From positions 1-6,159 of the forward strand of contig JAPOVO010000251.1 of the NCBI GenBank assembly GCA_026708165.1: a DNA stretch of 6,159 bases. The letters run 5' to 3'. Within the stretch, counting starts at the first letter, position 1. Each line of letters begins with the position of its first letter. Under the pieces are notes generated by a model that worked only from the letters and a program-made list of their open reading frames with translations, made no database searches and was not told the DNA's origin. The DNA comes from Chloroflexota bacterium (lineage in GTDB: Bacteria; Chloroflexota; UBA11872; VXNJ01). The position numbers and the translations under genes were made by a program. This document shows positions 1-6,084 of this stretch, in pieces.

Positions 1-224
1 TCGTCCAGGTCGATGCCCGTCCAGAAAACCGCCCTTTTACAAGAGCGACAACACCTGACGATTTCGCCCACCACGAGGCCGCGATCCAGCTGGCCGCCAT
101 CTGCAAAACGATCGTGACCAGCCATTGGGCCGCGCTCGAGGCGTGGAGCGCCACCAACGCCCCCGTTGCACAGGTCGTGCGTCCTCGACGCCCGCTGCGC
201 CGAAAGCCGCCCCTCTTGGCTTGA
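1..224 (+). CDS. 3' end of an unrecognised upstream gene (partial)
   Basis: The frame starting at base 3 is open from the window edge to a TGA at 222-224 and encodes about 73 residues. It reads like real protein: mixed charged and hydrophobic residues, a probable helix around HHEAAIQLAAICKTIV, then an Arg/Pro-rich basic tail (RPRRPLRRKPP). Most codons end in G or C, as in the protease gene that follows. The other two plus frames stop earlier. I do not recognise the family. The 5' part lies outside the window, so no function can be given. The stop codon overlaps the -35-like element of the promoter proposed for the protease gene. Confidence 0.45.
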   Translation, partial: VQVDARPENRPFTRATTPDDFAHHEAAIQLAAICKTIVTSHWAALEAWSATNAPVAQVVRPRRPLRRKPPLLA

Positions 225-249
225 CGCCCTCCTCTCCCGCGAATACGGT
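221..249 (+). promoter_or_regulatory. Sigma-70-type promoter for the protease gene
   Basis: TTGACG (221-226) and TACGGT (244-249) are separated by exactly 17 bases. The -35 matches TTGACA at five of six positions and the -10 fits the TAnnnT pattern accepted in GC-rich bacteria. Transcription would begin near 256, leaving a leader of about 54 bases before the ATG at 310. The -35 overlaps the stop codon of the preceding gene, so the protease could be transcribed independently even if readthrough occurs. This is a sequence match only. Confidence 0.45.
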
Positions 250-309
250 CACTGGTGTAGCACCTCAATCTGACCTCAGCACAGCACGACCTGAAACGAC
301 AGCAGTGCC

Positions 310-1347
310 ATGAGCCCCTTGACGGACCCGCCGTTGTTCGGTCCAGGCACCATGAACACGCCTTGGGGGCTGGGCTCCAGGCTCAAGGTCGTCGAGCTCG
401 CTTCCGACTTCTTCGACCACCGAAACCACAGGGCATGCTGCGCGGCCGTTGGCAGGGTACCCCGAACCGGAGCGACCCTGGTACCGTTTACTCTGAACGA
501 GTTTCTCAAGTACCTCGACGTGAAGCGCGCCTTCCAGAGAACACCGAACGCGTTCCGTGTACTTCAGATCGTACAGCGCATGGTGTCCAGCGGACTCCTC
601 ATCTGTACAGCTCGCGGCGACTCTGCCATCCCGGCACTTGAGGACCGGTACGTGTACCTGGTGACGCCCCAAGACGCCCAGCGTGCTCCCTTCCGCTGGG
701 TACCTGTTCTCGGCCCCGAGTACATGTATCGGCTCTGCACACCGGCTTTGGTCCACATCACCGGCACGACCGCGCAGTGCTGTGCCGTCGCCGGAACCGG
801 CCTTGTCGTTGATCCGCGCCACGTCCTCACCTGCCGTCACGTCGTGTCGGACATGAACGTCCATCCGAAGCAGGTGTTTCAGCGGCGGGAGTACGTGGTC
901 ACCGATGGATCGATCCACCGACATCCTGAGCTTGACGTCGCGGTGATACGGGTGGACCGACCATCCTTGACTCCTGTGACGGGAGCTTTCTGGAGGCCTC
1001 CGGTTGTGGCACAGACCGTGTACACGCTCGGCTACCCGAAGTTGCCCGGCCTCCGGGACGCCTCCGTTACGATGCAACCCGGTACGGTGACGAACGAGTC
1101 CGTCACTTCCTTCAACGGGGAAAGCATGTTCCTGTATTCCGCCATTTCCAGACCGGGCAACAGTGGCGGACCCGTCATGTCCGATGACGGCTACGTGGTC
1201 GGCCTGTCGATCGTGGATGCCACTGGCCAGTACCGGACCAACGACGCATTCTCACCGCATTACGCAGGCATCCCCGCTCACGTCGTCGCCGAGGGCGTGA
1301 AGGACCTTGGATTGAACATCGAGTTGCCGTTCGAGCACTACCAATGA
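310..1347 (+). CDS. Cytosolic trypsin-like (S1-fold) serine protease with unassigned N-terminal region
   Basis: The protein has 345 residues. The C-terminal ~195 residues form a trypsin-like peptidase domain with a full triad: H177 in LTCRHVV, D209 in ELDVAVIRV and S285 in RPGNSGGPV. GTGLVVD (162-168) before the His and the VVGLSIVD strand after the Ser fit the chymotrypsin fold of HtrA/Do-like bacterial peptidases. No signal peptide, membrane segment or PDZ domain is seen, so it should act in the cytoplasm. Residues 1-140 match no family I know; 58-100 (FTLNEFLKYLD ... VLQIVQRMVSSGLLI) look helical and could be a winged-helix or adaptor domain. A TGA in frame at 292-294 leaves ATG 310 as the first possible start; it lacks a clear Shine-Dalgarno, and ATG 352 (M15) is an alternative. 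Substrates are unknown. Leaderless trypsin-like domains occur in bacterial conflict systems as proteolytic effectors, so a defence role is plausible but inferred. Confidence 0.88.
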   Translation: MSPLTDPPLFGPGTMNTPWGLGSRLKVVELASDFFDHRNHRACCAAVGRVPRTGATLVPFTLNEFLKYLDVKRAFQRTPNAFRVLQIVQRMVSSGLLICTARGDSAIPALEDRYVYLVTPQDAQRAPFRWVPVLGPEYMYRLCTPALVHITGTTAQCCAVAGTGLVVDPRHVLTCRHVVSDMNVHPKQVFQRREYVVTDGSIHRHPELDVAVIRVDRPSLTPVTGAFWRPPVVAQTVYTLGYPKLPGLRDASVTMQPGTVTNESVTSFNGESMFLYSAISRPGNSGGPVMSDDGYVVGLSIVDATGQYRTNDAFSPHYAGIPAHVVAEGVKDLGLNIELPFEHYQ

Positions 1348-1384
1348 CGTGTTTGGCACGGCTCACCGCCCCCTTGTGGAGACA

Positions 1385-1412
1385 GACCACGCCGACCGAC
1401 GCGGCGTTGGTC
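1385..1412 (+). terminator. GC-rich hairpin after the protease gene, possible terminator
   Basis: GACCACGCCG (1385-1394) pairs with CGGCGTTGGTC (1402-1412) as a 10-base-pair stem with one bulged T and a 7-base loop. It begins 38 bases after the protease stop, a usual place for a terminator. The following bases (GTTCAATACTCT) are not a real T-tract, so it is at best a weak intrinsic terminator and may be an RNA-stabilising hairpin. Confidence 0.3.
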
Positions 1413-1456
1413 GTTCAATACTCTCCGTCAAGTCGCCTTTCGACTCAAGCACTCCG

Positions 1457-1483
1457 ATCGGATCGCTTGCGCCTGGATCCGAT
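1457..1483. repeat. 8-bp perfect inverted repeat
   Basis: ATCGGATC (1457-1464) and GATCCGAT (1476-1483) are perfect reverse complements around an 11-base spacer. It could fold in RNA or serve as a dyad protein-binding site. It is one of several inverted repeats in this gap. Confidence 0.4.
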
Positions 1484-1512
1484 GTCCCTGGGTCGTCCCT
1501 ATCCGGCTCCGC

Positions 1513-1528
1513 CTGCCGACTTCGGCAG
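1513..1528. repeat. 7-bp perfect inverted repeat with 2-base centre
   Basis: CTGCCGA (1513-1519) and TCGGCAG (1522-1528) flank CT. The nearly continuous dyad fits either a tight RNA hairpin (6-bp stem with ACTT loop) or an operator-like site for a dimeric regulator. No regulator gene is seen in the window. Confidence 0.4.
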
Positions 1529-1669
1529 CGCCTTCGCGGACGTGCTGACGCTACCCCTCCCTCCGCGGGCCCGATGCCTGCGTTCCGCCACAACGAAACT
1601 GCTTGGCGTGTGCTGTAGTGGCGAGTCCAACGAGAATCCTAAGCCAATATCTATCTCACACTATTCTAT

Positions 1670-1674
1670 AGGAG
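1670..1674 (+). promoter_or_regulatory. Ribosome binding site of the DUF4145 gene
   Basis: AGGAG lies 8 bases ahead of the ATG at 1683, near-ideal spacing. It is the clearest Shine-Dalgarno in the window and fixes the start of the following gene. The surrounding AT-rich leader would keep it unfolded. Confidence 0.75.
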
Positions 1675-1682
1675 CGCAATAA

Positions 1683-2378
1683 ATGGGCAAGCGGGAGGTG
1701 AGGGAAACAGTGCGCTGCCAGTGCCCGCACTGTCGCCGCGATACCAATCTCGAATTCACTACGTTGGGGTATCGCACAGACGGTGGAGCCACCAACATAA
1801 CCTATTTGTTAGAAGACAGAGGCAGCAATTGGAATTTCCACTTTGCTATTTGTCCCATGTGCGGTAGGCTCATCATGCGCTCTCTAAACTTTCAAGACCA
1901 CGGAGAGTTGGGATACCACAACTACTATTACATCTACCCCCCTACAGGCGGCGGGCGTCTAGCGTCATGGTTTGTGCCTCGTGAATACAGCCAGGACTAC
2001 ACAGAAGCGGTAGCTGTTCTCCCGGTCAGCCCGAAGGCGAGTGCAGCGTTGAGTCGACGATGTCTGCAAAACATCCTCAGGCAAGTAGCCAAGGTGAAAC
2101 ATGGCAACCTTTACACTGAGATACAGGAAGCCATCGACAGCGGCGCTATACCTCCTCATATATCGGAAGTTCTGGATACCTTTCGCCAACTAGGCAATAC
2201 CGCGGCCCACCCGATAAGGAATGCAAACACAGGAGAGATCGTGCCGGTTGACCCCGAAGAAGCATCATGGTGTCTGGACGTATTGGATATACTGTTCGAC
2301 CTCTACTTTGTGGCTCCTGCCAAGGCTGCTGAAATGAAGCGGGCCTTGCGAGAGAAAATGAAGGGCAGTCCCGCCTAG
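1683..2378 (+). CDS. Zinc-ribbon plus DUF4145 domain protein
   Basis: The protein has 231 residues. The N-terminal part has two zinc-knuckle pairs, CPHC (14-17) and CPMC (57-60), which should form one zinc ribbon. The C-terminal half carries the DUF4145 pattern: SPKASAALSRRCLQNILRQ (116-134), an amphipathic middle, and the hallmark RQLGNTAAHP (168-177), followed by EEASWCLDVLDILFDL. DUF4145 is an all-helical domain found alone or attached to restriction-type proteins, and it resembles HEPN domains; its activity is not established. R168 and H176 could be a degenerate HEPN-like pair, but the spacing is longer than the usual Rx4-6H. The gene differs from the protease gene: 6 of 12 Ile codons are ATA (1 of 10 there), and bases 1801-1860 are only about 40% GC, suggesting separate acquisition. 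It converges on the ABC-3C operon with 33 bases between stops. A nucleic-acid or defence-related role is inferred. Confidence 0.88.
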   Translation: MGKREVRETVRCQCPHCRRDTNLEFTTLGYRTDGGATNITYLLEDRGSNWNFHFAICPMCGRLIMRSLNFQDHGELGYHNYYYIYPPTGGGRLASWFVPREYSQDYTEAVAVLPVSPKASAALSRRCLQNILRQVAKVKHGNLYTEIQEAIDSGAIPPHISEVLDTFRQLGNTAAHPIRNANTGEIVPVDPEEASWCLDVLDILFDLYFVAPAKAAEMKRALREKMKGSPA

Positions 2379-2411
2379 CCACCCCGGAAGACCCAACTCA
2401 CAGACCATCCG

Positions 2412-4370
2412 TTAGCGTTGGCGTGTCGGCCAACCATCCGGAACAAGTTTCTGACCCTCGCGCCAGCGTTCCACGATACAGTTCTGAAACCATGGCTCAT
2501 TGAAGTTAGCATGATCTGTGACAATAATCTGAAATTCTCCATCAGACGCATCCAATTCGCTGATCGCCAGTTTATAGATACGCGCAACGGCCTCCCGGTC
2601 CTCACCGCCTTGAGCGAAACTATCACCCTGCCAATCTGAATCCTCAGGAAAGTACGCCTGCGATGGTTGGTCGATGAAAAGGAACCGTGGCACTGGGCGG
2701 GCTTGGCCCGCGAACCACTTGTGGAGTGCCAAGTGAGCGATGATGTGGCAGCCGACCCAATTTGCACCACTCCCCATGCGGTCCATTGGTATCGGCGCGG
2801 AGGTAGAGTCCGCCACGACGGTCAACCTCTTGGGGTCCAGACGAAACGGGTGTCCTGAGTGTTCGAGGCGAAATTCCTGCGCCCAGCGCGACATGTCACG
2901 GGACAGAATCGACATGATCGAGTCGACACGACTTTCGACAAGCTCCGGCGAGAGTTCCTTCTCCAGAACCAGAATCTCATCCTTCAGGACATCCATTTCG
3001 CGTCGCAGGCTGCTTGAGTCTTCGAGCTCCGGGAGGCTCTCGAGGTACAGGCCAACCCGTCCCAGCACGTGCGATCGCCGCGCCCTACGGTCTTCAATGG
3101 CCTGCAAGCGCGCATTCGACGCTTGAATGGCGTCCAGAGCCTCTCGGTTCTCCCGCAGCTGATTCTGCAGATCACCCACTCGTGACGAAAGAGAATCAAT
3201 CACTCCCTGCATCATTGGCGACCGTTCTTCAATCCCGCGCATTTGGCTGTCGAGGTCCGCCATGGAGCGCTGAATCTCGTGGATCGTGGGCGGCAAGTCA
3301 GCTTCTCTGAGGGGCGAACGGCACAGGGGACAAAAGTGGTCGTCAGAACCGCCCTTGTTGTCCAATAGGTCTATGCTCCGCAGGCGCAAGAGCTGAGCCC
3401 CGCCTTCCTCGGAGAAACCGTCGCGATCCTCGGCCAGTGCTTCGGCAGCCCGCAACTGATCGCGCAGCCGAATCACGTCGTCAGAGAGGCGTCGACGCTC
3501 ACCTTGTAGCCGCTCAAATTCGTCACCCTCTACGACGATCTCCTCTTCCTCGTCGGGTAGCGCGTCCCTAGACACGGCCCTGAGGGCCTCCACGGCTGCG
3601 TCCCAAGATTCCACAGCTTCAAGCGAACGGCCCAGACCGACATCCGTAGCCTCAGATAGCAGCGCTTGAGCCTTCGAAAGGCCGCGACCACGAATCGCTT
3701 CGAACTCAGCAAGCTTCCGTTCTAGCGCCCGCAAAGCACGCCGCTTTTCACGGAGTTCCCGAAGTTTGTGTGCATGGTCCTCGTCCACGGCGCCAAGAAA
3801 GTAGGGCAGCGTGTCCCTGATGGCTGAGGGAACGAATTCCTCGCTCTGTTTGTGAAACAGATAGTGGTTGTTGATGACCTCGGTCTGCTGCTGAAAGCAG
3901 TAAAATAGCGCGTGTCGAATCCCCGCGATGAGAGCGCGTCTCGTCTGTCCAGCGGGTGGCTCATGGATGTTCATCGAGATACCCGCATGCGTACCGAGGA
4001 GGCTCTCAAGCGCCTCCAGGTTCGTGGTTTGCCCAAGGTCGTTCAGGGCCGGAAGCGCCAAGTTGACCCCGATATCGTAGTAGACGGCCGTCGCCCCCTG
4101 CGCGCCCGGCTTCGGTAGGCGGCGGGCGACCAGTGCCTGACCATCCTCGACGTCCAAGCGCAACGCCACCCATGCCACGGACTCACGAATCACACCCTCC
4201 GGGATGGCGCACTCAGTGGCACCAAGGCAGTAGTCCATAATGGAAATAAGGGCAGTTTTTCCCGTCTTGGACGATCCAGTAATAATGTTCAACCGTCCGG
4301 GGCGCAACCGTACCGACCGCGTCTCACCATTGTGGCCATAGAGGACGATCTCCAGCACTTGAAAACTCAT
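2412..4370 (-). CDS. DUF3732 SMC/Rad50-like ABC ATPase of an ABC-3C system
   Basis: The protein has 652 residues from ATG 4370-4368, which forms an ATGA overlap with the middle-component stop. A start 29 codons upstream (4457) is possible but would lie deep inside the preceding gene. Seen in order: Walker A GSSKTGKT (32-39), Q-loop candidate FQQQ (159-162), a first charged coiled coil (about 197-335) with an acidic patch DEEEE (273-277), a CPLC zinc-hook-like motif (347-350), a second coiled coil (about 361-490), an ABC signature region MGSGANWVG (532-540), Walker B RFLFIDQPSQ (562-571, D567) and a switch His in VTDHAN (H620). This is a complete head-coil-hook-coil-head ATPase that should dimerise around ATP and DNA. 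The residue after the Walker B Asp is Gln (568), where canonical ABC proteins have the catalytic Glu. It is the likely sensor or motor that licenses the effector. Family assignment is strong; the trigger is unknown. Confidence 0.9.
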   Translation of the reverse strand: MSFQVLEIVLYGHNGETRSVRLRPGRLNIITGSSKTGKTALISIMDYCLGATECAIPEGVIRESVAWVALRLDVEDGQALVARRLPKPGAQGATAVYYDIGVNLALPALNDLGQTTNLEALESLLGTHAGISMNIHEPPAGQTRRALIAGIRHALFYCFQQQTEVINNHYLFHKQSEEFVPSAIRDTLPYFLGAVDEDHAHKLRELREKRRALRALERKLAEFEAIRGRGLSKAQALLSEATDVGLGRSLEAVESWDAAVEALRAVSRDALPDEEEEIVVEGDEFERLQGERRRLSDDVIRLRDQLRAAEALAEDRDGFSEEGGAQLLRLRSIDLLDNKGGSDDHFCPLCRSPLREADLPPTIHEIQRSMADLDSQMRGIEERSPMMQGVIDSLSSRVGDLQNQLRENREALDAIQASNARLQAIEDRRARRSHVLGRVGLYLESLPELEDSSSLRREMDVLKDEILVLEKELSPELVESRVDSIMSILSRDMSRWAQEFRLEHSGHPFRLDPKRLTVVADSTSAPIPMDRMGSGANWVGCHIIAHLALHKWFAGQARPVPRFLFIDQPSQAYFPEDSDWQGDSFAQGGEDREAVARIYKLAISELDASDGEFQIIVTDHANFNEPWFQNCIVERWREGQKLVPDGWPTRQR

Positions 4371-4864
4371 GGACGGATACCCCAGAGCGCCATCGCCGTG
4401 GCGGGACTCCCGGTTGAGGCTAACCACTTTCCAACGAAGCGCGCTTTGAGCCCGCACTCCCGGGCCTCACCAGTCATCTTGTCCAGCATGCGTTTGACTC
4501 GAGTTGGTTGCGGCGCCGCCCGCAGGGCACCTGCCTCGCCGGTCCTGAGCAGCCCATGCCGAAGTCCGAAGTGAAGCGCCTCCCGCGTATGGGGCCGGAG
4601 CGACGTGACGCGCTCGAAGAACGAGACGCGCGCCTCAGCGTGCTCTTGGAGCCAAGCCGGCATTGAGGTGCGTGTGGAGGTCGGCAGCTTTTCACGCGTT
4701 GGTCGATGAAGAACGACGGGGAGCACCAAGAACGACATAGGAAACGGCATTCCTGTCGTGGCGACGCTCACGTACCCGTCCAGCGACGCAGTCAGGTTGA
4801 TTGCGGAGAATGCGGGGTTGAGGAGGTAAGCTTCCTCTCTAACGCGGTCCGCCCACGGCCTCAT
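4367..4864 (-). CDS. ABC-3C system middle component
   Basis: This is a small protein of 165 residues with the family's typical length and blocks: LLNPAF (14-19) near the start, PFPMSFLVLPVVLHRPTREKLP (about 40-61), LRPHTREALHFGLRHGLL (89-106, helix-turn-helix-like) and the C-terminal end GKWLA...TGSPATAMALWGIRP (145-165). Middle components are thought to bridge the effector's C-terminal domain and the ABC ATPase, the role LmuC plays in Lamassu; no enzyme activity is expected. The start overlaps the effector stop as ATGA (4861-4864), with a purine-rich CAGGGAC just upstream inside the effector gene, and its own stop overlaps the ATPase start in the same way. It has no membrane segment or signal peptide. 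The middle-component identity rests on motif recognition and gene order, which agree. Confidence 0.87.
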   Translation of the reverse strand: MRPWADRVREEAYLLNPAFSAINLTASLDGYVSVATTGMPFPMSFLVLPVVLHRPTREKLPTSTRTSMPAWLQEHAEARVSFFERVTSLRPHTREALHFGLRHGLLRTGEAGALRAAPQPTRVKRMLDKMTGEARECGLKARFVGKWLASTGSPATAMALWGIRP

Positions 4865-6066
4865 GCCGTCCCTGCCCCTGCTTCGAGGAGACGCAGTAGA
4901 CGTTCCTTGAACTCAATGTGCCAGCCCACTCTGATCTGATCCGAGAGCATCTGGTAGGTGCCTCGTGCGATGGCTAGCTCCGCCACGCCAGAGCGGATGC
5001 GCAGGTGATGATTATCCTCAATCCACGCGTATAGGGCTCGCGCCGCTTCTCGCTTCTCCGCATCTACAGCGGCGTCTCCGAGGTCTTCCCGCATTCTCTC
5101 AAAGTGACGTTCCCACTCTTCCTGAAGCCGGTCCTCGTATCGCTCCAATTCTCCGACCACAAGCAGTTCGTCGCGAATCCACCTGGATCGCTGAGTGTAG
5201 GCACGAAAGTAGTCCTTTATGGCGAAGAGGATTCGTGCCTCAGTCAGCTCCAGGAGGTATAGCTGATGCACAAATGGCCTTTGGCGATATCCAGTCGCGT
5301 CGACGCTCGCGCGCATTATTTCGTCGTCGATGGGTAGATTGTCTCGCCTGAATTGTTCCCGAAGATCTGCCAACTCCGCAGTGAGCTCCTCGCTTAGGAC
5401 CGGCATCGTGTTAGTTGCCAAATGCCGTACGATGCGTCTGTACCACCATCCTTCGAGACGAGTTTGGAATGCTCCCAGAAAGCGAGTGTCTACAGCATGA
5501 TAAATGGCCTTCCTTATCTCGGAATCAAGATTCACGATGGTGGGGGACCGGTCCATAACGGAGACGCGCTCCAGGAGAGAACAGCGTTGTGACTCTGTCA
5601 GATTTCTGAACGCCTCATGTGCGGTGGCGAGCGATACGTTCTTCGATGATCTCGCGACGGAGTTGAGACGGGTGAGCGCCTTTGTCACGTCGCGCGAGTC
5701 CCCTGGGCGCAGGTAGGAGCTGGCTGTTCCTTCAGGTGCCGTTCCGGTGGTCAGCAGTATCAAGCGAGATCCGTCGGGCATCTGGCCATTCGTCAGAGCT
5801 TCGCACCACACACGAAGGGATTTCCATAGGTCCACAGAACCGTCCGTCAGATTCCCCTGGCGCTCAAAGTGGTGTTTCGTCTGGAGGAGGTCGGCAGCCT
5901 CGCCGTCAGTCCGGAAGACGACGTCATCAAGCGTTTCCACAGAAACGGAGAATTGCGAGCCGTCGGCGAGCCGTCTTAGAGAGTCAAACAGGGCGTAGCG
6001 AACCTGATACAGGTAACCTGCAGCGGGTGCAGCTGCAGAGAACTTGGCGCGCTGTTCATCGGCCAT
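4861..6066 (-). CDS. ABC-3C effector: Cap4/DUF4297-like nuclease fused to ABC-3C C-terminal domain
   Basis: The protein has 401 residues from ATG 6066-6064. The N-terminal GYLYQ (17-21) followed by E44, D47/D48 and Q62-x-K64 (in ETLDDV and LLQTKHH) is the PD-(D/E)xK layout of Cap4/DUF4297-type double-stranded DNA nucleases, with all key residues present. A core strand RLILLTTGTAPEG (101-113), LEGWWYRRIVRHL (204-216) and REQFRRDNLPID (236-247) link to the ABC-3C C-terminal domain (about 260-401), recognisable by RPFVHQL (263-269), a long charged helical stretch and the end GTYQMLSDQIRVGWH (369-383). The first domain should cut DNA; the second should dock on the middle component and ATPase. It heads the operon. 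GAAGGGGG lies 10 bases before the chosen ATG. The frame stays open to the window edge with a GTG at 6150, but the extra 28 residues look unlike the domain. No promoter is certain; TATACG (complement of 6093-6098) is a possible -10 with a poor -35. Confidence 0.88.
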   Translation of the reverse strand: MADEQRAKFSAAAPAAGYLYQVRYALFDSLRRLADGSQFSVSVETLDDVVFRTDGEAADLLQTKHHFERQGNLTDGSVDLWKSLRVWCEALTNGQMPDGSRLILLTTGTAPEGTASSYLRPGDSRDVTKALTRLNSVARSSKNVSLATAHEAFRNLTESQRCSLLERVSVMDRSPTIVNLDSEIRKAIYHAVDTRFLGAFQTRLEGWWYRRIVRHLATNTMPVLSEELTAELADLREQFRRDNLPIDDEIMRASVDATGYRQRPFVHQLYLLELTEARILFAIKDYFRAYTQRSRWIRDELLVVGELERYEDRLQEEWERHFERMREDLGDAAVDAEKREAARALYAWIEDNHHLRIRSGVAELAIARGTYQMLSDQIRVGWHIEFKERLLRLLEAGAGTA

Positions 6067-6076
6067 ACCGACTCGG

Positions 6077-6084
6077 CCCCCTTC
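6077..6084 (-). promoter_or_regulatory. Ribosome binding site deciding the effector start
   Basis: On the minus strand GAAGGGGG ends 10 bases before ATG 6066-6064. It favours this start over the GTG at 6150, whose only purine-rich neighbour (GTAGAGAAG) directly abuts the codon and leaves no room for normal spacing. Confidence 0.5.

Larger units (their letters stand above)
1348..1669. other. Intergenic region rich in inverted repeats
   Basis: I see no convincing gene here. Bases 1348 to about 1615 are GC-rich and contain several separate inverted repeats (1385-1412, 1431-1445, 1457-1483, 1513-1528) and a CGGGCCCG palindrome at 1566-1573. From about 1625 the sequence becomes AT-rich up to the next ribosome binding site. 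An open frame of 112 codons runs from ATG 1344, overlapping the protease stop as ATGA, to TAA 1680-1682. Its translation is Ser/Pro/Arg/Leu-rich without recognisable motifs, and other frames are open over much of the same stretch, so I do not call it a gene. The AT-rich part has a -10-like TATTCT at 1662-1667 but no matching -35. Confidence 0.5.
2412..6066 (-). other. ABC three-component (ABC-3C) conflict operon, Lamassu-like layout
   Basis: Three minus-strand genes, effector, middle component and ABC ATPase, overlap by ATGA at 4861-4864 and 4367-4370, so stop and start codons are shared and translation should be coupled. This gene set defines ABC-3C systems; Lamassu has the same parts (LmuA, LmuC, LmuB). 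Here the ATPase is of the DUF3732 family and the effector is Cap4/DUF4297-like. The expected outcome is DNA cleavage or abortive infection once the ATPase senses a trigger. This is inferred from the families, not shown by the sequence. Confidence 0.85.

Noticed and set aside
37..252. Minus-strand frame of 71 codons at the left edge
   Set aside because: Arg/Trp/Gly-rich translation opposite a more protein-like plus-strand frame. No start signal or motif.
265..1077. Long minus-strand frame of 270 codons opposite the protease gene
   Set aside because: It is antisense to a gene with clear catalytic motifs, and its translation is rich in Arg, His and Val without family features. GC-rich codon use opens such shadow frames.
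2375..2770. Minus-strand frame of 131 codons overlapping the ATPase end
   Set aside because: It is an alternative frame inside the DUF3732 gene, whose Walker B and switch His lie in the other frame. No motif was seen.
2740..3126. Plus-strand frame of 128 codons within the ATPase gene
   Set aside because: Ser/Arg-rich translation of the complement of a coiled-coil region; a shadow frame.
4371..4457. 29-codon N-terminal extension of the ATPase
   Set aside because: It would lie wholly within the middle-component gene. The ATGA overlap at 4367-4370 and a sensible domain start (MSFQVLEIVLYG) favour the shorter protein.
6010..6040. CAGGTAACCTG palindrome and CTGCAG-rich short repeats
   Set aside because: They fall in the effector codons for the Ala-rich stretch AAAPAAGYLYQ and are explained by codon repetition.
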